A stretch of DNA of 24,951 bases from an uncultured Oscillospiraceae bacterium (GTDB taxonomy: Bacteria > Bacillota > Clostridia > Oscillospirales > Acutalibacteraceae). Both the position numbers and the translations under genes were made by a program. Of the stretch, positions 1-7,145 are shown piece by piece (position 1 is the stretch's first letter; each line of letters opens with the position of its first letter). The notes beneath the pieces were generated by a model. The model worked only from the letters and a program-made list of their open reading frames with translations. It ran no database searches and was not told where the DNA came from. Location: NCBI GenBank assembly GCA_900540535.1, contig UQGM01000035.1, positions 1 through 24,951 of the forward strand. Reading direction: 5' to 3'.

Positions 1-138
1 CTTGTGTTTGGAAAGAAGTTTAAGGAGTTTCCCGGCTGTCTGTATTGAGCTTACAGGTTTTTCTCCGGGAGGACGGTTTCCAGCTTCACGGCTGAAAGCT
101 CTTATTTTTTTCTTGACGGAGGAATTTTTCTTTTTCAT
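1..138 (-). CDS. ABC exporter partner subunit, N-terminal fragment (cut by window edge)
   Basis: Only the first 46 codons are present. The ATG (138-136) overlaps the TGA of the upstream ABC gene in an ATGA arrangement, and a GGAGG sits just before it, so the two are translationally coupled. The visible protein is a basic, Lys/Arg-rich cytoplasmic leader with a Pro-Pro-Gly-Glu-Lys-Pro segment, ending in a Leu/Lys-rich stretch like the elbow helix before the first membrane span of type-IV ABC exporters. Such leaders are common on the catalytic partner of heterodimeric exporters. The membrane and ATPase domains lie outside the window, so the call rests on position and leader alone. Confidence 0.6.
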   Translation of the reverse strand, partial: MKKKNSSVKKKIRAFSREAGNRPPGEKPVSSIQTAGKLLKLLSKHK

Positions 139-1892
139 TCTATTTCCTCCTTGGAAAGCTGAGACTGAACAATTTCACGGTATACACTGCAGTTTTTATA
201 AAGTTCACCGTGAGTTCCCTGACCGGCTATTTCACCGTTATCAAGAACAATTATTTTGTCTGCATTTAAAATAGTACCAACTCTTTGAGCAACAATTATC
301 TGAGTTGAATTTGAGAACTCTTTCTTTATTGAAGCTCTCAGAAGAGCATCGGTTTTAAAGTCGAGAGCTGAAAAACTGTCATCGAAAATATAAATTTCAG
401 CATTTCTGATAAGAGCACGGGCAATTGATATACGCTGTTTCTGACCGCCGGATAAATTTGTTGCATTCTGAGAAAGTCTGCTTTCAAGCTTTTTCGGCAT
501 TTTGCTTACAAAATCCGATGCCTGAGCGGTTTCGAGGGCTGTCCACATCTCTTCTTCAGTAGCATCTTCTTTACCGTATCTGAGGTTATCGGCAACGGTA
601 CCGCTGAACAACAAAACCTTTTGAGGCACATATCCGATTTTTTTATGAAGTTCAGATAACTTCATATCTTTTATGTTGGTGCCGTCAACAAGTATTTCAC
701 CGGAACTTACATCATAAAATCGTGAAATAAGGTTAACCAGTGTTGTTTTTCCGCAGCCTGTGCCGCCGATGATAGCTGTAACTTCACCAGGATTTGCAGT
801 GAAACTTATGTTGTTAAGAACATTTCTTTCAGCTCCGTCATATCCAAAAGAAACGTTTTTAAATTCGATTTTTCCCTCATGGCTGTCGCTGTGGTGAACA
901 GAATCTTTGTTCTCTTTGATCATAGGTTCCATATCAAGGATTTCGCAAATACGTCTTGCGGAAATAGCAGCACGGGGGACCATTACAAACATTGAAGCTG
1001 CAAGACCAACAGCGAAAACAATCATGATAAGATACATCATGAAAGCCTGAAGGTTACCGATAGTACCGGCAATTTCAGCAGCCTGTGTGTTTATATCCAT
1101 ATTATTAACCTGGCTGCTTCCAAGCCATATAAGTATTACAATCAGCGAATACATCAAGAACATTGCCAGCGGAATAAGTGAAGCAAACAGTCTGTTGGTT
1201 TTAAGAGCAATTTCTGTTAATTCAAAATTGCCCTTTCTAAAACGAGCCTGTTCATAAGACTGCTTGTTGAATGCTCTGATTACCCTTACACCGCCGAGTC
1301 TTTCACGGACAATTTGATTAAGAGCATCCGTTTTTTTCTGCATCTGTTCAAACCAGGGAAGCACTTTTTTAACGACAAAAAGGGCGATAAGCGCAATTAT
1401 CGGAATTACTGTGAATATAACCAGGGATAGAGTTTTATTCATTGTAAATGCCATGATTGCACCGCCTACCATCATAATAGGAGCGCTGATGATCATCCTC
1501 ATGCTTACAAGAACAAGGCTTTGAATCTGGTTAATATCGTTTGTTGAACGTGTTATCATGGAAGACACGCCGATTTTGTCTATATCGCATTGTGAAAGAC
1601 TTTCTGCTTTAAGAAATACAGCACGTCGCAACTCTTTACCGAATCCGGTTGAAGCTTTACTTGAAAAATAGCTGGATAAAACTGCGGCGAAAACGCCGAA
1701 AATTGCAGCTATTATCATTAAGAATCCCATGATATAAATATAAGCAAGTTTTCCGTTGGCAATACCGTTGTTCATAATATTCGCCATCATAGATGGAAGA
1801 ATCAACTGCATTGCGCTGTTAATCACAATAAAAATGGTGGCAAAAATTGCTGTCCACTTATAATGTTTGAGGTAGCTGAGAACTTTCAGCAA
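135..1892 (-). CDS. ABC exporter half-transporter (TMD-NBD), degenerate-site subunit
   Basis: A 585-residue half-transporter with an N-terminal six-helix exporter domain (about residues 10-310) and a C-terminal ATPase domain. Walker A is GGTGCGKTT (about 376-384) and the signature is LSGGQ (about 480). Walker B ends in Asp504-Asp505, so the usual catalytic Glu is Asp, and the switch position reads VAQR with Gln instead of His. This pairing is known from the non-catalytic subunit of heterodimeric exporters (BmrC/BmrD and TM287/288 type), so it should pair with the gene that starts at 138. The start chosen is TTG at 1892: GGAGG (1901-1905) lies 8 nt upstream, whereas the farther GTG at 1901 overlaps that GGAGG. 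The substrate, drug or lipid-like, cannot be told. Confidence 0.9.
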   Translation of the reverse strand: MLKVLSYLKHYKWTAIFATIFIVINSAMQLILPSMMANIMNNGIANGKLAYIYIMGFLMIIAAIFGVFAAVLSSYFSSKASTGFGKELRRAVFLKAESLSQCDIDKIGVSSMITRSTNDINQIQSLVLVSMRMIISAPIMMVGGAIMAFTMNKTLSLVIFTVIPIIALIALFVVKKVLPWFEQMQKKTDALNQIVRERLGGVRVIRAFNKQSYEQARFRKGNFELTEIALKTNRLFASLIPLAMFLMYSLIVILIWLGSSQVNNMDINTQAAEIAGTIGNLQAFMMYLIMIVFAVGLAASMFVMVPRAAISARRICEILDMEPMIKENKDSVHHSDSHEGKIEFKNVSFGYDGAERNVLNNISFTANPGEVTAIIGGTGCGKTTLVNLISRFYDVSSGEILVDGTNIKDMKLSELHKKIGYVPQKVLLFSGTVADNLRYGKEDATEEEMWTALETAQASDFVSKMPKKLESRLSQNATNLSGGQKQRISIARALIRNAEIYIFDDSFSALDFKTDALLRASIKKEFSNSTQIIVAQRVGTILNADKIIVLDNGEIAGQGTHGELYKNCSVYREIVQSQLSKEEIE

Positions 1893-2096
1893 GTGATTCA
1901 CCTCCGTGTTTTTTACGTCTGATCTGCATAACAGATTTAATTCGACAATGATAACAAAAAATTTTTATTAAAGTGTTAATGAATTTTAAATTACCCTAAT
2001 AATCAGTGTAATTATAACATTACTTAACTGATTTTGCAAAGATTTAATGAGAATATATTTATTTCAATATTTTTCTGCAATTATCATAAAAATAAT

Positions 2097-2125
2097 TTGA
2101 AAACGGTGCAAATTTATGCTAAACT
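2097..2125 (+). promoter_or_regulatory. Sigma-A-type promoter of the fucosidase operon
   Basis: TTGAAA (2097-2102), a 17-bp spacer and TAAACT (2120-2125), 35 bp before the fucosidase start. The intergenic region 1893-2160 is AT-rich; I saw no clear riboswitch or operator in it, and no convincing promoter for the minus-strand ABC genes. Confidence 0.55.
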
Positions 2126-2160
2126 TTCTATAAAATTATTTGATTTTGCGGAGGAGCATC

Positions 2161-3582
2161 ATGGGTAAAGATATAATTATAAAAGCGGCGAATACTGTGC
2201 CAAGCGAAAGACAGTATAACTGGCAGCAAATGGAGTTTTATGCATTTGCTCATTTTGGCATTAATACCTTTACCAACCGTGAATGGGGAAAGGGCGATGA
2301 ATCACCGTCACTGTTTAATCCAACGGATTTTGATGCCGATCAGTGGGTGGAAGCTGTCAAATCAGCAGGAATGACCGGTCTTATACTTACAGCAAAGCAT
2401 CATGACGGATTTTGTCTTTGGCCAAGTAAATATACTGAACACAGCGTTAAAAACAGCCCGTGGAAAAACGGAAAGGGCGACATGGTAAAAGAGGTAGCCG
2501 ATGCCTGTAAAAAAGGCGGTATAAAATTCGGAATATATCTTTCGCCCTGGGACAGACATGAACCTACATATGGCAGTGGTGAAGAGTATAATACCTTTTA
2601 TAAAAATCAGCTTCGTGAGCTTATGACAAATTACGGAGAACTTTTCTGTCTGTGGTTTGATGGAGCCTGCGGTGAAGGTAAAAACGGAAAAAAGCAGGAG
2701 TATGACTGGGAAGGATATTACTCTTTAATCAGAGAGCTTCAGCCCGGTGCGGTAATAAATATTTGCGGTCCCGATGTGCGATGGTGCGGAAATGAAGCGG
2801 GCAAATGCCGTGAATCCGAGTGGAGTGTTGTGCCGGCTTCAATGATTGATAATGAAAAGGTTGCGGAAAAATCTCAGCAGGAGGATGATGCTTCTTTTGC
2901 CAAAAAGTTTGACAGTACAGATGAAGACCTTGGCAGCAGAAAAGTAATCGAGCAGGCAAGTGACTGTGTATGGTATCCCTGTGAGGTTGACACTTCCATA
3001 AGACCAGGATGGTTTTATCATAAGAATCAGGACAGAAAAGTTAAGAGCTTAAAGAAATTAATAAAGATATATGAAAGCTCTGTAGGTGGTAACGCAAGCC
3101 TTCTGCTCAATATTCCGCCTGATAAAAGAGGACGCATTGCCGATGCCGATGTTAAGAGGCTGAAAGAATTTGGAAATTACATTAAAAATACGTATTCTGA
3201 AAATCTTGCAAGAGGCGCAAAAGCAATAGCAAGTGAATGTGAAAGCGATAAAGTATCAGCTAATATGGCTCTTACAGAAGATAAGAAAGAATTCTGGAAG
3301 CCCTGCGACGGTATGGAAAAGGCAGAACTGACAGTTGATTTCGGAAAAACTGTTAAGTTTAGCCGAATAGTTTTAGGGGAGCAGATTTTAGTCGGTCAGC
3401 GTGTTGAGAAATTCATTATTTATGCCGAGAAAAAAGGAAAATGGAAAAATATTTTCTCAGGTACTGTAATCGGATATAAGAAAATCTGTAAATTCCGTAA
3501 AACCAAAGCTTCAAAGATAAAAATAGTATTTGAGCAGTCAAGAGTTTGTCCCACACTTTCAAAGCTAGAGGTATACCCCTGA
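2161..3582 (+). CDS. GH29 alpha-L-fucosidase, cytoplasmic
   Basis: A 473-residue retaining alpha-L-fucosidase that removes terminal L-fucose from glycans. The TIM-barrel catalytic domain covers about residues 10-345 and shows AHFGINTF near the start, TAKHHDGFCLW (about 77-87), and LWFDG with the likely nucleophile Asp167. The GPDVRWCGNEAG and SEWSVVP segments resemble the alpha-1,3/4-fucosidase subgroup (GH29-B). The remaining C-terminal part (about 346-473) looks like a beta-sandwich of the discoidin/F5-8 type. There is no signal peptide, so it probably acts on imported oligosaccharides. ATG 2161 is preferred because GCGGAGGAG ends about 6 nt before it. The next gene starts 1 nt after its stop, which makes them an operon. 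Confidence 0.93.
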   Translation: MGKDIIIKAANTVPSERQYNWQQMEFYAFAHFGINTFTNREWGKGDESPSLFNPTDFDADQWVEAVKSAGMTGLILTAKHHDGFCLWPSKYTEHSVKNSPWKNGKGDMVKEVADACKKGGIKFGIYLSPWDRHEPTYGSGEEYNTFYKNQLRELMTNYGELFCLWFDGACGEGKNGKKQEYDWEGYYSLIRELQPGAVINICGPDVRWCGNEAGKCRESEWSVVPASMIDNEKVAEKSQQEDDASFAKKFDSTDEDLGSRKVIEQASDCVWYPCEVDTSIRPGWFYHKNQDRKVKSLKKLIKIYESSVGGNASLLLNIPPDKRGRIADADVKRLKEFGNYIKNTYSENLARGAKAIASECESDKVSANMALTEDKKEFWKPCDGMEKAELTVDFGKTVKFSRIVLGEQILVGQRVEKFIIYAEKKGKWKNIFSGTVIGYKKICKFRKTKASKIKIVFEQSRVCPTLSKLEVYP

Positions 3583-4087
3583 TATGGATTTCGGGATGCC
3601 GACTCTTATTGAATATGACAGTATTGAGGAAAACGCTCAGCTGTGCCGAAAGCTTGGACTTAGCTTCCTGGAACTTAATATGAATCTTCCTTTTTGTCAA
3701 ACTTTCAGCGATAAAGATATTGTGCGGTTAAATAGAATTTCTGAGGAAAACGGCATATATTTTACGCTGCATCTTGATGAAAATTCAGATTTTTGTAATT
3801 TTAATCCGGTGATAAAAAGCGGATGGCAGCAGGTGCTGAAAGAAACTTTGTCTGCGGCAGCAGAGCTTAAAATTCCCATTGTCAATATGCATTTAAATAG
3901 AGGAGTATGGTTTACGCTGCCCGATAAAAAGGTTTTTCTTTACGAAAAATACGCTGCTCACTATAATGACTCTCTGAGTGAATTCAGAGATATTTGTGCG
4001 GAATTTTCAGGAAAGACAAAAATTTCTATAGAAAACACAAATGGATTTAAGGCTTTTGAAGTTGCTGCAATAGAGCAGCTTATAACG

Positions 4088-4091
4088 GAGA
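4088..4091. other. Left junction of the integrated element (candidate attL crossover)
   Basis: Host isomerase coding sequence is recognisable up to about Glu169 (GAG 4088-4090). The matching GAGA at 11986-11989 on the right side restores a gap-free isomerase when joined: AIEQLITE followed by KNIGLTWDIGH, the same length as I recall for this region in related proteins. Only 4 bp are shared, shorter than usual for a tyrosine recombinase core, so the exact crossover is an inference. Confidence 0.45.
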
Positions 4092-4109
4092 TAACAGTTT
4101 CAAAATCAC

Positions 4110-4146
4110 AAACCCCGAAAACCTTGTGTTTCCGGGGTTTATTTTT
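4110..4146 (+). terminator. Rightward intrinsic terminator just inside the left end
   Basis: Stem AAACCCCG (4110-4117) with CGGGGTTT (4133-4140), extended by AAA/TTT across one bulged C, then a T-rich tract ATTTTTT (4141-4147). The U-tract is on the plus strand, so it would stop transcription entering from the fucosidase operon. It is less suited to stopping the integrase transcript from the other side. Confidence 0.65.
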
Positions 4147-4183
4147 TATGCATCTGTTTAAAATCGTGCAAATTTTTATTCGT

Positions 4184-4214
4184 AATACACACACAATACA
4201 CACGTAAGACACAA
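4184..4214. repeat. Three 9-bp direct repeats at 11-bp spacing, candidate integrase arm-type sites
   Basis: AATACACAC (4184), AATACACAC (4195) and AAGACACAA (4206) start exactly 11 bp apart, about one helical turn. They lie between the left junction and the integrase 3' end, where attP arm sites bound by the N-terminal integrase domain are often found. Function is inferred from position and spacing. Confidence 0.4.
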
Positions 4215-4224
4215 ATTTATTTTT

Positions 4225-4245
4225 AAAAAAGCGGAAAAATTCCGC
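4225..4245 (-). terminator. Intrinsic terminator of the integrase gene
   Basis: A perfect 6-bp stem, GCGGAA / TTCCGC around an AAA loop (4231-4245), lies directly after the integrase stop codon (4246-4248). On the minus strand it is followed by a six-U run (complement of 4225-4230). Confidence 0.75.
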
Positions 4246-5292
4246 CTATATTTTGTCTATCTCTTTTAGTAGTTCTTCTATCTCAAGATGGGTGTAAACC
4301 TGTCGTGTAACATTCTGCCCTTTGTGTCCGACTATCTTCTGTATGAATCGTTCATCAACTTTGGCAGCAGTCAGAAGGCTTATACAAGTATGTCGAGTGT
4401 CGTGTGGGCGGTGCTCGTCCATGTTTAGCGTGTGCATAAGTGGCTTCCAGTATGAATCATAATAATTCTTGTAATCGAACCGCTTTAGAGCGGGTGTGCA
4501 AATAAGATACTCACACTCTTTTTGCATCCAATGCTCAAAAAACGGTAATACCTTTAAGGCTATCGGTACCGTTCTTATTCCTGCCTCCGTTTTAGACTCA
4601 GCGATTTCAAAATATCTTTCATGTAGGTTGACGCTTTCTTTTTTAAGGTTCAGGAGTTCGCCGATGCGGCACCCTGTATATATAAGCATAAGTATGACAG
4701 TTATATATTCGTTGGAGTCAGCTACATCCCAAAGCTTCTTAATCTCTATGGTGCTGAAAGGCTTACGGTCCGTTGCGTTTGGATTTCCCGCCTTGGAGAT
4801 ATTGATATATTCAACCATATTTCTATCTCTTGTAATTATGCCATGAATCACGGCATATTCAAATAATCCATTCAGCAGAACTTTCAACTTTCGCAGAGTA
4901 GGCGTGTTTTTTCCCGATGTATCAACTATATTTTGAAGATGATCCAGTTTTATATCTATAATCCTCATGTCTTTAATAGGTTTGCATATTTTCCAAGAAG
5001 CTTTATATCCTTTGATATTAGAATCGCTTATCTCTTCAAATTTTTCATTCGACCATCGCTCATATACTTCTTCGAGCGTTATAGATGATAGGCTCAAATC
5101 ATATGGATCTGTATTATAGCTTGCCAATGCCTGCAAAGCTTCAGCCTGTGTTTTGTAATATCCAATGTTTATATATTTCTGCTTTAATCTTCCGTCAACA
5201 ATTTCCCAACCGTCAGTTTTACGCACTCTCCAAGGTTTACGACGATTACCGGGAAGCTTACTTATTCCTCCATACCCATTTGGAAGCTTCAT
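4246..5292 (-). CDS. int: Tyrosine recombinase / phage integrase
   Basis: A 348-residue integrase that would catalyse integration and excision of this element. The N-terminal about 60 residues are basic and look like an arm-type DNA-binding domain (KPWRVRKTDGW, YKTQAEALQALASYN). A core-binding helical domain follows (about 70-165), then the catalytic domain with Arg209 (YTGCRIGELL), Lys234, His297-x-x-Arg300 (HDTRH), His324 (GHKG) and the nucleophile Tyr334 (VYTHLE). All key residues are present, so it may be active. ATG 5292 is chosen over the ATG at 5316 because AGGAGG (5299-5304) lies just upstream. It is the leftmost gene of the element, next to the left junction, as usual for a temperate phage. 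Confidence 0.95.
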   Translation of the reverse strand: MKLPNGYGGISKLPGNRRKPWRVRKTDGWEIVDGRLKQKYINIGYYKTQAEALQALASYNTDPYDLSLSSITLEEVYERWSNEKFEEISDSNIKGYKASWKICKPIKDMRIIDIKLDHLQNIVDTSGKNTPTLRKLKVLLNGLFEYAVIHGIITRDRNMVEYINISKAGNPNATDRKPFSTIEIKKLWDVADSNEYITVILMLIYTGCRIGELLNLKKESVNLHERYFEIAESKTEAGIRTVPIALKVLPFFEHWMQKECEYLICTPALKRFDYKNYYDSYWKPLMHTLNMDEHRPHDTRHTCISLLTAAKVDERFIQKIVGHKGQNVTRQVYTHLEIEELLKEIDKI

Positions 5293-5333
5293 TTGATTTC
5301 CTCCTAAAAAGGGCATAAAAATACCCTCGGTTA

Positions 5334-5362
5334 TTGATTTAAATCCGAAAGTATGGTAATAT
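5334..5362 (+). promoter_or_regulatory. Promoter of a candidate small RNA
   Basis: TTGATT (5334-5339), a 17-bp spacer and TAATAT (5357-5362) on the plus strand, opposite in direction to both flanking genes. A predicted start near 5369 lies about 68 nt before a strong terminator, and no open reading frame of note lies between. Confidence 0.45.
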
Positions 5363-5368
5363 TATTTT

Positions 5369-5436
5369 ACACGATATTGACCGCCTTCGGGCTGTCATGA
5401 CGCTCTATCCTGTTGGCGCAGGGTAGGGCGTTTTTT
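5369..5436 (+). ncRNA. Candidate two-hairpin small RNA between integrase and the zinc-ribbon gene
   Basis: The predicted transcript holds two adjacent hairpins. Hairpin 1 (5378-5397) has 7 of 8 positions paired around a UUCG tetraloop. Hairpin 2 (5401-5430) is a 12-bp stem with two G-U pairs and a 6-nt loop, followed by TTTTTT (5431-5436), a strong rho-independent terminator. A consensus-like promoter is upstream (5334-5362). The RNA would be antisense to any transcript reading from the zinc-ribbon gene into integrase, so it could influence integrase expression. I recognise no known RNA family. The alternative is a simple terminator for stray rightward transcription, although the promoter and first hairpin argue for more. 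Confidence 0.45.
5401..5436 (+). terminator. Strong rightward intrinsic terminator
   Basis: Stem 5401-5412 with 5419-5430 (12 bp counting two G-U wobbles), loop TTGGCG, then six T. Oriented against both flanking genes; it forms the 3' end of the proposed small RNA. Confidence 0.75.
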
Positions 5437-5446
5437 ATTGTTCTAT

Positions 5447-6238
5447 TTATTTAGCTGGAATAAACTTAACTTTAAGGTTTCCTTTTATCTCAACAGTAAC
5501 ATCTTTTTTAAGCTCAAGATTAGCGAACTCTTTAGTATAATATCCTGATCCGTCATCGATACCAAAAACTTCGTTGATACCACCATTAAACAAGTTAGAG
5601 CTGGAAAGATTTCCGTTACCCGAGACAGCAACTACCTTATATGTTCCCTCTTTCAAATCTGAACCAACAGTATAGTTTCCACTACCCAAAGTTACAGCTG
5701 CACTTTCGTCATATGTGCGTCCGGTATAGTTGGATTTAACTTCACTATAGGTAAGTTTAATTTTAAGATTTCCTGATACTTCAAGTGTAGCATTTTCCGG
5801 AAGCTCCAATCCCTTAAAGGATTCAGTGTAATATCCTGAACCGTCATCAACACCAAACATTTCGTTTATACCGCCGCTCCATAAATTAGAACTTGAAAGA
5901 TTGCCCGTGCCTGAGACTGCGACCACATCGCATTTTCCGGCCGGAATATCAACTCCGGCTGTATAATATCCAGCTGAAAGAGTGTATTCTTTAGCTACAT
6001 TTGAAAGGTCAACTTTATTTCCGGAATCCTTGTTTTCGTTAGCACCCTGGCTTACTCCCGGAGCATTGGGCTGATCCTCTGAGTTTCCGCCGTTTACCGC
6101 TCCGATAATTGCCAAAACAATAATCGCAATAAGTATAAATACCAAAACCTTCTTGCCTGAACCTACTTTTGCAGAACAGTTAGGACACACTTTAGCGTTA
6201 TCCGCAAGTTCTGCACCGCACTTTTTACATTTCTTCAT
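5447..6238 (-). CDS. Zinc-ribbon membrane protein with two tandem extracytoplasmic repeats
   Basis: 263 residues with no function I can assign. Residues 1-24 form a zinc ribbon (Cys4, Cys7, Cys18, Cys21). One membrane span follows at about 31-48, then an Asn/Ser/Gly/Gln linker (about 49-80), and two near-duplicate repeats of about 79 residues (about 85-163 and 182-260) sharing VVAVSG-GNLSSSNL, GGINE-FG and DDGSGYYT. With the positive Lys-Lys flank before the span, the ribbon should be cytoplasmic and the repeats outside the membrane. AGGAGG lies 6 nt before ATG 6238. The gene sits between integrase and the CI repressor, transcribed with the lysogeny genes, a slot often used for lysogenic conversion or superinfection exclusion. 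That role is inference. Confidence 0.75.
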   Translation of the reverse strand: MKKCKKCGAELADNAKVCPNCSAKVGSGKKVLVFILIAIIVLAIIGAVNGGNSEDQPNAPGVSQGANENKDSGNKVDLSNVAKEYTLSAGYYTAGVDIPAGKCDVVAVSGTGNLSSSNLWSGGINEMFGVDDGSGYYTESFKGLELPENATLEVSGNLKIKLTYSEVKSNYTGRTYDESAAVTLGSGNYTVGSDLKEGTYKVVAVSGNGNLSSSNLFNGGINEVFGIDDGSGYYTKEFANLELKKDVTVEIKGNLKVKFIPAK

Positions 6239-6263
6239 AAATATCCTCCTAAAAGTTTATTGA

Positions 6264-6284
6264 TATAGGGTCAACATCCCTATA
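6264..6284. promoter_or_regulatory. 7-bp inverted repeat in the leader of the zinc-ribbon gene
   Basis: TATAGGG (6264-6270) and CCCTATA (6278-6284) around a 7-nt spacer, 13 nt upstream of the AGGAGG. It lacks a following U-tract, so an operator or leader hairpin is more likely than a terminator. I saw no convincing promoter in 6239-6328, so the gene may be read from the repressor promoter. Confidence 0.3.
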
Positions 6285-6328
6285 ACTATAACGATTACTA
6301 TTTACAAAATGTGACAAAAAACCACAAA

Positions 6329-6982
6329 TTATTTAACTTCTCTTATAAGTAGTCTCGGCACACCTAAAACGTGGCATTGTTCGAGGTCGCTTCCCTCTAT
6401 GGTTTTTGGCGGGTACTCAGGATTGACGGGAACAAGCTTCATCCAGTCTTCACCCTCTACATACTCCACTTTTTTAAGCGTGGCATTGTCGCCGTTGTAA
6501 AGAATAGCGCCTATTTCTCCGCTTCTGTTAAGTGTAGATTGTTTGAGAATAAGTACTTTATCTCCGTCCATATAGAGCGGATACATAGAATCCCCGTGAA
6601 CCGACAGTACAAAAAACTCATCCTTGCTGTGTCCTTTTAAATATTCCGTGGGGACAGAAACGGTTTCGCCACTCCAATCTTCTACAGCAAGTTCGTTGTA
6701 TCCTGCGGCTACTGTTCCAATAACAGGAAAAACTGTCACATCTGACGTGATTTCGGGAGGCAACAGTTTTGCTTCTCCGTTTGCAAATTTTGTATTGCCG
6801 ATAAGGTAATCTACAGATACACCAAACAATCCAGAAATCTTCTTCAAAACATCCGAATTGGGTTCACGTGCTCCTATTTCATAGTTATTATAGGTTGTGT
6901 ACGGCATCTCTAATAATTCTGACATTTGTCGCTTATTCAAGCCTCTGCCTTGGCGGAGGCTTTTTATTATATCTGTGAACAT
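6329..6982 (-). CDS. CI-type phage repressor (XRE HTH + S24 autocleavage domain)
   Basis: 217 residues. An N-terminal HTH (about 6-60; LNKRQMSELLEMPYTTYNNYE) is joined to a LexA/CI-like S24 domain. The candidate self-cleavage site is Ala93-Gly94 (VAAGYNE), the serine is Ser132 (HGDSMYP) and the general base Lys170 (NATLKKVEY), a spacing typical of the family. It should hold the early operon silent by binding the operators in 6983-7145 and be inactivated by RecA-stimulated cleavage in the SOS response. AAAGGAG precedes ATG 6982. The gene is divergent from the Cro-like gene, forming a classical genetic switch. The intact catalytic pair suggests the switch is still functional. Confidence 0.93.
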   Translation of the reverse strand: MFTDIIKSLRQGRGLNKRQMSELLEMPYTTYNNYEIGAREPNSDVLKKISGLFGVSVDYLIGNTKFANGEAKLLPPEITSDVTVFPVIGTVAAGYNELAVEDWSGETVSVPTEYLKGHSKDEFFVLSVHGDSMYPLYMDGDKVLILKQSTLNRSGEIGAILYNGDNATLKKVEYVEGEDWMKLVPVNPEYPPKTIEGSDLEQCHVLGVPRLLIREVK

Positions 6983-7002
6983 ATAATTCGCTCCTTTTCT
7001 AT

Positions 7003-7031
7003 ATAGTACAACGCTGTTCTTCTCATGTCAA
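7003..7031 (-). promoter_or_regulatory. Repressor-side promoter (PRM-like)
   Basis: On the minus strand TTGACA (7031-7026), a 17-bp spacer and TACTAT (7008-7003), about 20 bp before the repressor start. It would drive the repressor and probably the zinc-ribbon gene. Confidence 0.65.
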
Positions 7032-7042
7032 GAAAAAAGTTT

Positions 7043-7127
7043 CTCATTTTGAAAAGTTTTTTCTCGAAAAGTGTTGACAATTACTCAAATTGAGAATATT
7101 ATAATATTAAAGATTTCTCAAAATGAG
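7043..7127. promoter_or_regulatory. Operator cluster of the CI/Cro switch
   Basis: Three related 11-bp palindromes with consensus CTCAnnnTGAG: CTCATTTTGAA (7043-7053, one mismatch), CTCAAATTGAG (7084-7094) and CTCAAAATGAG (7117-7127). The second lies between the -35 and -10 of the rightward promoter, the third just after its start point, and the first between the two promoters. This arrangement is what a CI/Cro pair would use; which protein binds which site is not shown by sequence. Confidence 0.65.
7074..7102 (+). promoter_or_regulatory. Early rightward promoter (PR-like)
   Basis: TTGACA (7074-7079), a 17-bp spacer and TATTAT (7097-7102) upstream of the Cro-like gene. An operator palindrome occupies the spacer, so repressor binding should block polymerase. 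Confidence 0.7.
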
Positions 7128-7145
7128 TAAAAAGGAGGTTTACGT

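Larger units (their letters stand above)
3584..4207 (+). pseudogene. Sugar-phosphate isomerase/epimerase (TIM barrel), 5' part, split by the integrated element
   Basis: Codons 1-169 are the N-terminal two thirds of an AP-endonuclease-2/xylose-isomerase-like TIM barrel: PTLIEYDS at the start, FLELNMNLPF, VNMHLNRG, and the metal-ligand strand SIENTNGF (Glu at about 152). From about 4091 the frame runs into element DNA, adds some 38 unrelated residues and stops at 4205. The missing C-terminal strands, WDIGH and MHVHD with the other metal ligands, are found at 11986-12267 on the far side of the element. The gene follows the fucosidase directly and presumably took part in the same sugar pathway. 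As it stands the left product lacks half the metal site and should be inactive. The precise reaction is unknown. Confidence 0.85.

Noticed and set aside
2..274. A 90-codon plus-strand frame at the left edge
   Set aside because: It lies opposite the end of the ABC gene and the start of its partner, which have clear motifs and ribosome sites.
5457..6000. Repeated DNA in the zinc-ribbon gene as a CRISPR-like or satellite repeat
   Set aside because: Only two copies of about 237 bp and in frame; they encode the protein repeat.
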